Of a stretch of DNA of 64,000 nucleotides, positions 1-12,249 are shown one piece after another; position 1 is the stretch's first letter, and every line of letters begins with the position of its first letter. A program made the position numbers and the translations under genes. This stretch comes from Lutraria lutraria (lineage: Eukaryota; Mollusca; Bivalvia; Venerida; Mactridae): the NCBI GenBank assembly GCA_964023205.1, contig OZ026839.1:16522386-16586385 (forward strand). The letters are read 5' to 3'. The notes below the pieces were generated by a model. That model searched no databases. It was not told where the DNA came from and worked only from the letters and a program-made list of their open reading frames with translations.

Positions 1-935
1 AGTACATTGTAGGGATGTTGTAGTACATTGTAGGAATGTTGTAGTATGTTGTAGGAATGTTGTAGTATGTTGCAGGAATGTTGTAGTATGTTGCAGGAAT
101 GTTGTAGTATATTGTAGGGATGTTGTAGTATATTGCAGAATTTTTGTAGTATGTTGTAGGAATGTTGTAGTATGTTGCAGGAATGTTGTAGTACATTGTA
201 GGGATGTTGTAGTATATTGCAGAATTTTTGTAGTTATGTTGTAGGAATGTTGTAGTATGTTGCAGGAATGTTGTAGTATATTGTAGGGATGTTGTAGTAT
301 ATTGCAGAATTTTTGTAGTATGTTGTAGGAATGTTGTAGTATGTTGCAGGAATGTTGTAGTACATTGTAGGGATGTTGTAGTATATTGCAGAATTGTTGT
401 AGTATGTTGTAGGAATGTTGTAGTATGTTGCAGGAATGTTGTAGTACATTGTAGGGATGTTGTAGTATATAGCAGAATTTTTGTAGTTATGTTGTAGGAA
501 TGTTGTAGTATGTTGCAGGAATGTTGTAGTATATTGTAGGGATGTTGTAGTATATTGTATATTTTTTGTAGTTATGTTGTAGGAATGTTGTAGTATATTG
601 TAGGGATGTTGTAGTTTATTGTATATTTTTTGTAGTATATTTTAGGGATGATGTAGTATAGTGTAGGAATGTTGTATTATATTGTAGGAATGCTGTAGTA
701 TAGTGTAGGAATGTTGTAGCATATTTGTAGTATGTTGTAGGAATGTTGTCGTATATTGTAGGAACGTTGCAGTTCATTGTAGAAATGTTGCAGTACAATG
801 TAGAAATGTTGTAGTATTTTGTAGAAATGTTGTAGTTTACTGTAGAAATGTTTTAGTATTTTGTAGAAATGTTGTAGTATATTGTAGGAATGTTGCAGTT
901 TTTTTGTAGAAATGTTTTAGTACAAGTATATTGTA
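1..935. repeat. 21-base minisatellite, truncated by window edge
   Basis: Tandem units of 21 bases of the type TTGTAGTATGTTGTAGG plus AATG run from the first base and decay after about base 620 into looser GTAGAAATGTTGTAGT units. Variants (TATGTTG, TACATTG, TATATTG) recur in a patterned order, suggesting higher-order amplification. Because 21 is a multiple of three, the minus strand stays open and gives spurious YYNIPAT heptads. No gene is supported. The array continues beyond the left edge. Confidence 0.95.
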
Positions 936-2674
936 GAATATTGTGATTTATTGTTTGAGTTTTGTAGTATATTGAGAGTTGATGTGTAAAGTCATTGAGT
1001 CTTGGGGTACGCTTTCATTTAGGCTTATACGCACCTTGATACGTATCACATAGTTCTTATTTGGTGGTACACCGCTCAAGTACGATTACTTGTTATATCA
1101 ACTGTTCTAAATGTTGTTACGATGTTAAAGTGACTATCGACCGATGAAATAAAGAGGTAAGCAGTAAGACAAATAAAAAATAATGTTAGCAATTATTTGA
1201 CAGACTTTTGGCGTTCAGATTTAAAGTGACAATGTGGATCGTTACGCTAAGGAAAATTTAACGGTTTCCATCACCAAGTCAAACTTGGCAAGTATTGAGT
1301 TCAATTCAACAGACTTATTTTCTTTGATTGGGCGGTCAGCTTGGAAATGGCGTCTATTTTGGGGGAAATGTTAGAAGTACTTGGAAACATATAGTTTGTG
1401 TTATTACAAGCGTGGTATTGTCAGTTGCCTGTTTATGAAACTCCTGTTGACAATGTAAACTACTTCCCGAGAGTATCTGTTACTTTGACGTACATCAAGT
1501 ACTTTGTCACCATGAAAAAGTTAATTGAGTTGAAGTACCTAGCTTATCCTATCATTTGGAATGCTCGTTCAGTACAATTAACCATGTAGTCAGTGACACG
1601 CTATATCGTAATTTGTGTAGAGGATTAAAATCAATAAGCCACAAGCATGAAGTCGAGGATGAAATTCTTTAAGCAATAGTTTGGTTTCAAAAATAAACAA
1701 ACAAAAAAACAAGATGAAAAGTGTTTGCAAATCGGAACAGCAAGGTCTTGTAGGGTATTTAGTAATAAGTATTGTATGTCGTAACTGCACAATGATAGAA
1801 ACAAATTAGAAATGTTAGTAGATTGTGTGGAATATGGGCCACTTCAAGCAGCTTTGTTGTTGGATTGTGTTTTAGTAACACGATTGAGTGTCTACCTAGA
1901 GCTAGTGATCTTGTTAGAACGAGTGATTTTCCTACTATGCCATTAAACGGCACTATTGAGTCTGATAACCAAATAATTAAATATATATGTATATATAAAT
2001 TAGGATCATTATTTGGCATGATGGAAGTACATGTTCGTTTACAAATGAGGCGAAATAAAACAAATACATTCCCGACCGAAAATAGTCTTAGTGATTTCAT
2101 AATAAGACAGAATTATCGTTCTTTATTCCGACTTTTCGTTTTCAGTACGAGCATAGTTATACTGTTAACAAAAATACACAACTATCTACCAGCTACCAAT
2201 TGTTAAAAGTTTGGGTCGCGTTTAAGAATGAAGGGTTTATCAAGTTAGTTAAAACACCAGACCGTTTATCATTTAAACTTCTCGAGGATATATAAATTGC
2301 ACTGTAATTGTAATCAAGACTTAAATATCGTAAAACACAACTACATCATATACTGATACAGTTTGTCATACTTGTAAGTAAACTGGGATTGCAATATAAT
2401 ATCAAGTGTTCTACTAGATAGGAAAGAATTTACTTGGAATTTTGTAACATTTTAGATTTGTGAAAAAAAACTTGAATCCGTTTGTTGCCATGCAATCATC
2501 GCCAGAAAACTAAGCTTTCGTTACATGCTATAAATTCCAAAGAGGTAAGTAATGTAAAATTATCAATGTGTGTTTGTTTCTTGCAGCCAAGTCTGAGTGT
2601 TTCATACTACGGGGACAAAACACGAATATATATTTCAACTTTTGTCGAGAAGGCTGGTGATCTCAAAACAGATA
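936..2674. other. Intergenic, no gene recognised
   Basis: AT-rich sequence with short overlapping open frames on both strands (for example 1823-2206 and 1759-2100). None shows a recognisable domain or codon pattern. Nothing else noted. Confidence 0.6.
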
Positions 2675-2909
2675 GAGCCATCTCTGAAGTCGAGTGGTTA
2701 AGGTCGCTGACTTCGAATCATTGTAACCTCTCACTGATAGAGGGTCATGGGTTCGAGCCCCACTTCCGACCATGTCCTTTTATGTGAGAAAGTAGGCAGT
2801 TGCTCACGGAGGATGGCAGTGTAGTACTGGTACTTCCCAGGAAAGATGGTTAGGTGAACTGTCCACCTCATATGACTCTGACTGTTGAAAAGGGACCTAA
2901 ACTCGATAC
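2675..2909 (+). mobile_element. tRNA-Ser-like SINE (copy 1)
   Basis: The head at about 2675-2771 resembles a type II (Ser/Leu-like) tRNA: CGAGTGGTTAAGG as the A-box region, a long variable arm, and GGGTTCGAGCCCC as B box. The body at 2772-2905 (AGTACTGGTACTTCCCAGG, then GGTGAACTGTCCACC) ends in TGTTGAAAAGGGACCTAAA followed by a CAAA tail. A second copy at 43590-43855 shares head and body. SINEs of this layout are transcribed by RNA polymerase III and mobilised by LINE enzymes. The family name is not assigned. Confidence 0.85.
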
Positions 2910-3155
<246 letters not shown>

Positions 3156-4170
3156 AACAATTTCGAGAGGTTACTAAGTATTTGAAATAAGACTATCTCT
3201 AGGAATCTTTTCTGTTATAATATGGTGGTCAGAGATATACAAAGGATAATTCTGAACTCTTAACTGCTTGTAGTTTGTAATACAAGGTTACAGAAGGTAC
3301 CCAATGTATGTGTTGATGTAAAGACGATCTGGTGAAAGGCATTTTCACGGAGAATCTATTATTTATAATTATAGAACGTATAGATTTCTTACTTTTATAA
3401 ATTTCATATTTCATAAATATGTAACGCTAACATCACGTAATATCTGAATATTGTAACAGACATCCGTCTGATTTATATAAGTAAGATATTAACGGTAAGT
3501 GTATCACGTCAGTTTTAATCTCCTTTTTAGTAATTTAGTTAGCGTTCAAGTATGTTGTTAAATTGAGTCTGGTGTGGGCCGTATTTAACACTGGATACAA
3601 ATATGATGGGCACTTCAGTCTGTCTGAGTCAGACAAGTATATCGTACTAGCAGTTTTTGAACCGCGATGACTACTCTGTATATAAGAATATTTTACAAGT
3701 AGGCTTAAAATACAGTGCACATCTCCAAAGCAATGCCCCCCCCCCCCCCCCCATATTGGGAGTAGCAAAGTAATGTTGCTGCTGACAGTTTGTTGCTCTA
3801 GAGAGGTTAAAGTAATAGTTCAATCGTGCAGTGGGAAAAATCATGAAGTTGTTGAATGGAGATTGTTGCTCAAGAGGGGGCCGCTCTGGAGAGGTTGTAC
3901 TGTTCACAACTACGCCACTCGTATAAGTATAATGCTGGGAATTGTGTCTCAGATTTCGATTATTAGATGTTTGACTTTAAAGAAATTCCGTTGCCTGAAA
4001 CCTACTGATAATTACATAGCACGTCGTAGATTAAAAATGACAACAAGTACACCATGTATCAAAATTCTAGATAAACATTCCGCTACAGAACACCGAAAAT
4101 CGCTTTGAAATCTTCAAATATAGCGGCAGTCTTTATAACAAACGGCACCCGCTGTTGATTTTTTAAGCGA
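3156..4170. other. Intergenic, no gene recognised
   Basis: It contains a C homopolymer at about 3736-3752. Open frames on either side (3773-4108 plus, 3671-3907 minus) have no recognisable domain. Confidence 0.55.
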
Positions 4171-4495
4171 ACAATATTTAGTTCCCATATCTACAATATT
4201 TACCTCCCTTGGCGAAGTTGGCGGCCATCTTGGTTGGCAAATTCAACAACCATTGATAGAAGATATTTATATTTTTGCTTTGATAATTCTAAATATAAGA
4301 CAATCATATGTGACAACTACAGTTTCTTAAACCTGGTATGCTTATGGCCTTAACAACTTCTTGATTTGTGAAATTTTATACATTGAGTTGTTTAATAACC
4401 AATTTTCTGATTTTTCTATTAAGCTTATAAGAAATTTGCCAACCAAGATGGCCGCCAAGGGAGGTTAATATTGTAGGAACTATATATTAACAATA
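4171..4495. mobile_element. MITE-like inverted-repeat element
   Basis: Inverted arms flank about 185 bases. The left arm at 4200-4246 (ACCTCCCTTGGCG, GGCGGCCATCTTGGTTGGC) matches the reverse complement of 4431-4466 (GCCAACCAAGATGGCCGCC, AAGGGAGGTT). Weaker matching extends outward to ACAATATTTAGTTCC and its counterpart near 4495. The left arm carries a small insertion repeating TTGGCG. No coding capacity; probably a short non-autonomous DNA transposon. The arms contain the YY1-like core AAGATGGCCGCC. Confidence 0.75.
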
Positions 4496-5204
4496 AAACT
4501 GTAAGAACATTACCTTCTCATGTTATCAATGAATTCGATAAATTAATGAACCCATTCAATTTTGATTCAAAATCGTTAATCGTTTACGGTTCAATACACA
4601 ATGTCACTGTGGCAGTTACTTAAAAGTAAGTAAGTTGCATTGTTGAACCTTTTGCCTGTTCATAACAGGAGTTCGCAAAAAATATATTTGAATAAAAATT
4701 GAAACTTTAAATATTTGAAACCACGCCCAGTTTGATGTCTAGACTTGATGTCTAGACTTAAAAACGAATTATTGTCAAAATAATATCATATCTTATCAAC
4801 AAAATGCACAACACGTTTGAGTAGTTTCTCGCTGATAAAGTTATGTCGATAAAGTAGTAGTGTTTATTGCAATAAGACACTATCTTTGCTCGCTAGGTTA
4901 GATGTTTTTGTTGCTTAATATTAAAGCGTGATACTTCATCTTTGTAAATAACTTAAAATATTGTTAACGTTTTATGCTTATTTAGGCAGTCACGATACAT
5001 TGAACAAACTCCTGGTTTGAAAATTTAGAAGTCTATATTTCAAATAGATCAACTGGCTTACTAACCAACAAATTTTGCGCAATTACTGCATTATATAAAT
5101 ACACGGGGATATAAAGGCTAAGCTTTTCTGTTTATAAAATTAACAACATTAGATGAAATATAAGTGAAGTACAAATGAATATAAAAATGTATATATTTAA
5201 CGGT
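4496..5204. other. Intergenic, nothing recognised
   Basis: AT-rich, with no open frame of note. A short direct repeat of TTGATGTCTAGAC lies near 4731-4757. Confidence 0.5.
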
Positions 5205-5945
5205 CTTCTCATAAAAGACGTTTGCTACAGTTCCCAGTTTTTTGCACATGGACATACATGTATAAGCAAAATGAAAACTCTTTCATAGATTTTTTAAAAA
5301 CTTTGCATGATCACAGCATATGATAAAAGAACTATTTTAAGCGAAACAAATGGGAGTGGTTGAACTCGTTTTTGAGTTATCTGCTCTTGAAATCTTGTTT
5401 ATTTTAGATTATTTTAAGGGCATGTAACTTATGCATAAATCTCAAATACATATTTTTACTTTTGGTTTACGTTTTTTTATTTTATTTTTGGTCACAAATT
5501 TCATGCAATTCCGTTAAATATTTATATATTTTTTCCATTAAACCTATTTTCAGTTGAAGTAAGGAAACTAAATTTCTTTAAAAATGGGACATTTTTAAGA
5601 AATTGGCATTGGTTAAGGTAAAGAAGAAAAAAATACAAAACTACTCATTACCAATTCTTGAAATTTTGGACAATGACATGGAAAGAAGTAGGCTACACTA
5701 AAAAGAAAAAGAAACAAGTCCTTGTTCATTTCACTGTGAATTATCTGCCCTTGAAATGACCTAAAATCAGCAAAGAAATCAAATTCAAGGGCAGATAACT
5801 CAAACCCTTACGCTAAACATGTTTCTATTATGATATGCTAAGATCATGCAAAGTTTAAAAAACCTATGATGAGTTTTCATTTGGCCTATAATGTCTTTGT
5901 GAAAAAACTGGAAACTGTACATATAGCAAATGCCATTAAGGTGAT
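5205..5945. repeat. Diverged inverted repeat, about 740 bases
   Basis: The left arm (about 5205-5400) and the reverse complement of the right arm (about 5765-5945) share blocks in the same order: CAGTTTTTTnCACA, AAAATGAAAACTC, ACTTTGCATGATC, then GAGTTATCTGC and CTTGAAAT. About 350 bases separate them. It looks like an old fold-back or MITE-like element; its ends are not sharply defined. Confidence 0.65.
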
Positions 5946-8160
5946 GATACAGAACTGTAGCCGGGAGAGTGTTTTAATTAAGTTGGAAAACATAATCATC
6001 TGGTAACAAACATTTCATTGACACATACAATAACATATAAAATAGTCATTGAGAAAAAATGAGAAAAATTCAAATAAGTGCAAATAATCATAATAAATAA
6101 GTGCATAATTTACAGAGCTTGATGTACAAAGTATTTATATATTTCAGTAATTCAAAACATAATAATGTAAATAGTAATGTTACGCAACGTAAACTTTCAA
6201 TATATCGAGAAACTGTTAAATATAAATTGAACTCCACTATAAATTTTAGATGCATTTAGACATTTTACAAAACGCAACGAATACTAGTAATACAAAATCA
6301 TATTCAGTGCATCGCTTAACATTCAGAATGCGTTTGCAATATTGTGTGTATATTCTTTCTTTGTTTGGCGTTTTTCAAAACCTAGAATTCACATGAATAT
6401 AGTTCAGAATAGGCGAGATAAGTTTATCGAATAAATCTGATCAATGGCTGATCGTAAGATCCGAGATATTTAAAAAGATACTTGTACAATTGAAAAAGAT
6501 ATTTTTGTGCTGGACAAGATAGAGCAACCACCTTGAGTTAAAACTATTTAAGGAAACAAGATATTGAAACAATTGACAATTTGTATGATTTCATCAATAA
6601 ATCACATATATATTGTCATCTCATATGCACTGTATAAGTACATAACATGCAAGACGTTATTTAAATGAAGTACGCATCAACACACTTGATATTAATCATA
6701 GAGTACCAAATAGAAATACATGAACCTGAAAAAAGACTATGACTTTGTAATACTATATAAATATAAGTAGAAAAATCAAATATACACTTAGATCAAGTCA
6801 TCACTCATTTTTGAAATGGATTTAAAAGTTCAAATACGTACCTGAAGGAATTAATCACAATACAAATAGTAGAAAGTAACAACACTCCATTATTGTAAAT
6901 CTGAAGAACGAACTTGACGTGATCACTGAAGAAACTGACTAAATTGATATCGGAAGTGGAAACAGATGTTTACTGACGGCAGTATGAGAACATATTTTAT
7001 TCCTATACATACATATATTTTACAATATCGATGTTCATCTGCCAATAAGGACATTGCTGAATTTAATCAAATATACAAATGAACCAAAACATGTAGATTA
7101 CTCAACTTTTATAATCGGTCAATATGTTTTATTCTGAACATAATGTGAGTGATGATGCTTGCAATGCCACTATTTTTTTCGTATAAGCTTCACATATTCT
7201 AAAATAAAAGACATTTTACATTTCGCATAGTGTGTAACTTTTGCACTAGATATTGTAATGACGTCATATTTAAAAAAACACACATATAAAAATATACAAA
7301 AATCTGATTGATCTGCTGGGCATATGTACTTTTTCTGACGTTTAAAATGCGTTTCAAGAATTTCAAATGAATACGCTAAATATCTATAGATTTCTAAAAC
7401 CTCCGTATTTCTGGAGAATATTGAAGAATTACGCCAACCAATACATCGAACAACTGACACAAGAGACTAGACTTTGATAAAATGTTTGAACAACTAAATA
7501 ATATAACATTGAGTGCCTAAAGGACTTTACCAGTTAAATGCTCGTTGCTTCAAGGAAAGCTTTCCGAGTATTTGAAAACTATTCCAAAATAGTTGAAATT
7601 CTCATCGATTCCCATACGACCACCTTTCATGTAAACGTAATCTACCGCATTTTCTAAAAACCATTACTTTTATTTTACCGCGATTTACTTTAATTTAAGC
7701 CCCAAGTATTGCAATAAGAAAAAAAGTTATATGTATAGATAGATATTTCTATTTCAAACATAATGCATAAATCCCGACAGTTTACATGTCAATTATTTAC
7801 AAATGAAATACACACGTGTAGAATATAATAGAGCTTGTGTTTATTATCTAAAAACATGCCAAAATAATCGATTTATGATAACAGGCCAATTATATTTTAC
7901 CAAGATACCTTTATAAAAGACTAAGTAATGTTAGGACATGTGTATAATTTTAAACTGTACGACTTATTGCAAGAGGACATAATTTATGATGATTTGAAAG
8001 CCTTACTGTGATTGGAGTGTATACTTATTGCGATTTAGCAATGGTGATTTCCATGTTTTTTTTTAGAATTGAAAAAAACTCATTGAAGTACACACAGACG
8101 AGCAGCAACCTATCAACCCATCTTAGGAGAGGTTACAATGAATAAGAAATTACACTTATA
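5946..8160. other. Intergenic, no gene recognised
   Basis: Very AT-rich. The longest open frame (7170-7460, minus, 96 codons) is unlike any family I know and has no supporting exon context. Confidence 0.5.
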
Positions 8161-8164
8161 TGCA

Positions 8165-8490
8165 AAGTTAATATTTATTTACGTTATTTATTTCATCAGC
8201 TTTAACGCCATTTTCCACATTATTTCAGTTATATCGTGGCGAGCAGTTATCCTAACCAGTTTCCCTGGACTTCATTTAGGCCTTAGCCAGTACTAACCAA
8301 ATTTTATCTACAAGTTACTGCCAAGCTACCTCCACATAATTCAGAAGTGGGGGACAATTTAACATAGGATGTACTAGTAATATCTTCTGTAAAATTTGTC
8401 ACGGGCAGTGTGAGCCTCGCGCAGGGTTCGAACTTACAACCTCTTGATATGTAGACCAACGCTCTTACCACTAAGCTAACAGGGCGGGCT
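8165..8490 (-). mobile_element. tRNA-derived SINE, second head type
   Basis: Read on the minus strand, 8487 to 8413 is a degenerate tRNA: GTTAGCTTAGTGG as A box, GTTCGAACCCTG as B box, and an imperfect anticodon stem. The body then reads AGTACTGG, CCAGGGAAACTGGTTAGG, ACTGCTCGCC, TAACTGAAATAATG, and ends in GGCGTTAAAG with an AAATAAATAA tail near 8165. That 3' part matches the Ser-like SINEs here while the head differs. Confidence 0.75.
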
Positions 8491-8924
8491 CGCAAAGTTA
8501 TAAACACGTAATGAAATAAACTACAAACATTTTAAAAGTCACTGTGCTTCATTCTTTCCGATATGTACGTGTCACCTGCACATGTCCAGTCATTTCCAAA
8601 TAAGAATATATATTAAGATATACTTGAACTTATCTTGATATTTTAAAACTCATGAATGTTGATCATACTCTTTACAACAAAGTATGTGAAAATATGTATA
8701 CCTTTCCACGAAAATTTTAAACGGACAATAACATAGTTTTAACCATGTAGCGTGTTATCATCTCTTGATGTGATTATCAAAATCGCAACATCTGTGCAGT
8801 CTGACGTACAGCTGGTTTATAAACCGTGAATTGGTCCATGGAATTTAGAAGCATTATCCACATGTATCAAGGATGAAGAATTTCTGAATTTCTTGCGTGG
8901 TTTTGATACTGTATATGATAGCAA

Positions 8925-9180
8925 AGGGTACGATTCCTACTCTGTACTTTAAAATCAATAGGGGTCATCTAAATACAATGACCAACTTCAAAAGCAAGTC
9001 TGAAGTCATTGGTCGGACAAGGTTTTAGCGCTGAAGATCACTGTGACCTCGACCTTTGACGTTCATGTAATGACCAACCTCCCAACCAAATCTTAGCAGC
9101 TTAGGCCAAATCGTTCTCTAGTTATTGGTCAGACAATGTTTGGTTACGGGCGGACGGACGGACGGACCGACCGACCAACC
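8925..9180 (+). repeat. Bivalve-type dispersed repeat with CGGA tail
   Basis: The order AATAGGGGTCATCTA, CTGTGACCTCGACCTTTGAC, GGCCAAATCGTTCTC, TAGTTATTGGTCAG, then GGACGGACGGACGGACC is a dispersed repeat I know as abundant in bivalve non-coding DNA. It encodes nothing. A G homopolymer follows at about 9220-9230. Confidence 0.6.
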
Positions 9181-9799
9181 AACATGATTGTGCAAAGCAA
9201 TATATCCCGTTTTATCGAAAGGGGGGGGGGGCATACTTACAGAAACTGGTACTATTGTTATTATCTGGGTGAAATTATCAGACATGTTTTTCTTGTGGAA
9301 TATGATTATTTACCTATACAGATTGATATCAGTTAACGGTAAGCACAGCCAAAGATGTTGGAATATCGCTATCGAGAGAACACTTAATTCTGAAGCGTAT
9401 TTTAAAAGTAGGAAATATTACTGCCATATGGATACCCCATCTATTACATGATCAAAAAGGGTACGCGTACACACGATAAAAATGCTATTGTTCCAAATTT
9501 CAACAATAGACAATTTGCAAAGATTATTACCAGTGATGCGACAAGAGTTCATTATATCGCACCTGTTAAAAAATAGAAACAAGATATGGCTCATCAAACA
9601 CAGTAAACGGCCTGTAGTTGCCAAAATGGCAATGATCAATGAAGGTCCTCTATACCATATTCTTCTAATGTTAGGGTATAGCCAAACAAGTTTCGGTGCC
9701 TAATGGCAAAAGTGTCACTGATCGGTATTACCGTGATTATGTACATAATTAAAAAGTTCAAGATTATATAATCAAAACGACGTCCATTGACTGACTTTC

Positions 9800-10100
9800 A
9801 ACATGTTTTTCTATTCATTGATAATGCTCCATCACATTCATTGGCATTGTAAAAGAATAATGTTCTGATTTCAGAGAAGGTAACCGTCATGTCGCACATA
9901 CCGTACTCACCAGACCTTGCTTCCTGTGATTTTTTTATTTATCCAAAACTGAATAAAGTTCTTATCTAGTCGCCGATATCACTCCAGACAAGCCCTTGAT
10001 TTAGCTGCCAACCGTGACGTTTTTCAGAAATGGATTCACAAACTGAAATTAGGCAACCACGAGTAATACTTTAAGGGGATCATATGGGAAGTTCTTTTGA
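9800..10100 (+). pseudogene. mariner-like transposase relic (C-terminal part)
   Basis: In one frame from about 9802 the translation reads FLFIDNAPSHS, then after a stop IPYSPDLASCDFFIYPKL, the region around the second and third catalytic acids of mariner-family DDE transposases (typically DNAPxH and YSPDLxPxDFF). After a frame change it continues as FQKWIHKLKLGN and YFKG, typical of the C terminus. At least three stops and a shift make it dead. No N-terminal helix-turn-helix part was found. Confidence 0.8.
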
Positions 10101-10234
10101 TAACTAAAGCCAGTTCCTTTTAAAATATTACACACTACACATTACAGTTCGAACATCATTCGTAGGTTAGTGCCATACAAAATCTTTAAGAAGAATTTTA
10201 GTGCTGAAAAATATTTGAATTGTGTTAATAATCT

Positions 10235-11729
10235 TGATGGAGAGTTATATGATATGCTGTTTGTAATCCTGAAATGTTCAACATTTTTCGTCGTTTTTAA
10301 TCCAATGTCGGATCTTTGTATTGTTTTCTTTAAAATGTAATATTACAAATAACATTGTGTCATCAGACAATGATAATGCTCATGGTAAAATACCATATCG
10401 TTATGTCATGAAAAATGATTCTATAGAATTATACCTTAAGGCGATTTTCGGAAAGAGTCAAGCCAAACAGGTCAGATCAAAATATTTTATTGACATAAAC
10501 ACAATACATATTTGTCGTCAATTAAATAATAACATTAAACAAATTGGCAGTAACAAATATTATACATGTATAAATAATTATTGAAATATATTAATGAAAA
10601 GCAAGTTAACTTAAATGATATAAATTTTATACAAATTAGCGGCTGGGATTTAGTTGTTACATCGTAGATATGAATTTATTGTCCCATGATTCATGTAATT
10701 ATTCAATATGTGGTTATCTTACATTTTATAGTCTCTTATAATTCAATACTTGAATGGTCTTTAAGAAGAATTTTAGTGCTGAAAAATATTTGAATTGTGT
10801 TAACAATAGGCTACAGAGAATTTCACTATCTAGGTTTAGATGTTCAGCTCATAAATTAGCCACTGAATAAGGTAGATACAGAAATATAGATGTTCATTTT
10901 GTAACCATATTTTAAGTGTATTATTTTATATGTTTTAGTAATATTATAATGTTAATAAGAAAGTATTTTCATAATGGCCTTGTTATTGGGATAAAGACAT
11001 GTCATTTTGTGTTCATAATGTCTTGGTGAACTTCATATCGGCTCAACATTTGAAGTGAAAACGCGCCTAATATTTAATCGTTAATTAATAAATACTAGCA
11101 AAAGTTGAATATCTATAAACCATATTTATTCATTTGTATTTACTTATTTATTTGAGTCTCATTCATGTACATACAATATTTACAAGACAAATTACACAAA
11201 CACATAGTACATGACCATTCAAGTATTGAATTATTAGAGACTACAAAATGTAAGATAACCACATATTGAATAATTACATGAATCATGGGACAATAAATTT
11301 ATATCTATGATGTAACAACCATATCTCAGCTGCGAATTTGTATTTATATCATTTAAGTACTTGATTTTCATTAATGTATTTCAATGATTATTTATACATG
11401 TATAATATTTGTTACTGCCAATTTGTTTAATGTTATTATTTAATTGACGACAAATATGTATTGTGTTTATGTCAATAAAATATTTTGATCTGACCTGTTT
11501 GGCTTGACTCTTTCCGAAAATCGCCTGAAGGTATAATTCTATAGAATCATTTTTCATGACATAACGATATGGTATTTTACCATGAGCATTATCATTGTCT
11601 GATGACACAATGTTATTTGTAATATTACATTTTAAAGAAAACGAAACAAAGATCCTACATTGGATTAAAAACGACGAAAAATGTTGAACATTTCAGGATT
11701 ACAAACAACATATTGTATAACTCTCCATC
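10235..11729. repeat. Long inverted repeat with conserved short ORF in each arm
   Basis: The arm at 10235-10760 is matched by the reverse complement of 11213-11729, about 450 bases apart. Identity is high. The same open frame occurs in both arms (10321-10584 plus, 11381-11608 minus): SSDNDNAHGKIPYRY, IFGKSQAKQVRSKYF, HICRQLNNN, with one K/Q change over about 72 residues. I do not recognise the protein. The sequence TCTTTAAGAAGAATTTTAG and its continuation occur on both sides of the left arm (about 10178 and 10759), so the arm seems to interrupt an older LINE relic. Confidence 0.8.
10757..10920 (+). mobile_element. LINE reverse-transcriptase tail relic
   Basis: The translation gives LQRISLSRFRCSAHKLA then, after a stop, GRYRNI. 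This matches the C-terminal pattern (RxSxHxL, then GRY) also seen in the larger LINE relic at 14534-15292. It is a short, broken fragment. Confidence 0.55.
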
Positions 11730-11769
11730 CAGCTTTCTGGAAAATAACCTCTGGCAAAAATAGAATATA

Positions 11770-12235
11770 AAAGTAGTAAAGTTAATTATTATTAGTATTA
11801 TACCACATTTTTATAACACTTTTTCATATATAGTGTATGTTCAAAAGTGCTTTACAATAACATTCATCAACAAAGAAATATTTAAACATAATGGTATCAT
11901 TATCAAAGTATGTAGCCTAAATTCAAAGGTAGTAAATACTTAAAAAATGAAAACTATATGTTCATACATTTCAGTGATACAATGTACAAGCTATAATGAT
12001 TTATCATTTTAAAATCTATTACTAATTAAATGTTCGAATATAGTTGTAATGATGTGCACTGATAAAATTAAAAAGTTAAAAACAACATTTTTTATCACAA
12101 ATTACACGCAATATTTCTAACAGTTTGTTTTCTAAAGTTTCTTGAAATTGGTAATGGACTGAGCACATTTAATCTTACTGGGTAATGAGTTCCACAGTCT
12201 TGGAGCCGTATACTCGAAATGGAGATAAGCACATC
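11770..12235. other. AT-rich flank, probable dispersed repeat
   Basis: No gene. The AAAAGTGCTTTACAATAACA stretch near 11842 resembles a sequence widely repeated in marine invertebrate genomes, but I cannot define element borders. Confidence 0.35.
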
Positions 12236-12249
12236 CGTAAACCACTCCC

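Noticed and set aside
234..449. YYNIP-repeat protein on the minus strand
   Set aside because: Period-21 satellite; no start context and no unique sequence.
1759..2206. Overlapping frames of 113 (minus) and 127 (plus) codons
   Set aside because: Neither has a recognisable domain, and the two overlap on opposite strands.
3773..4108. 111-codon plus frame
   Set aside because: No recognisable motif, no splice or promoter context.
7170..7460. 96-codon minus frame
   Set aside because: Composition typical of AT-rich non-coding DNA; no family recognised.
8413..8487. Functional tRNA gene on the minus strand
   Set aside because: The anticodon stem pairs poorly and a SINE body follows directly, so it is a tRNA-derived SINE head.
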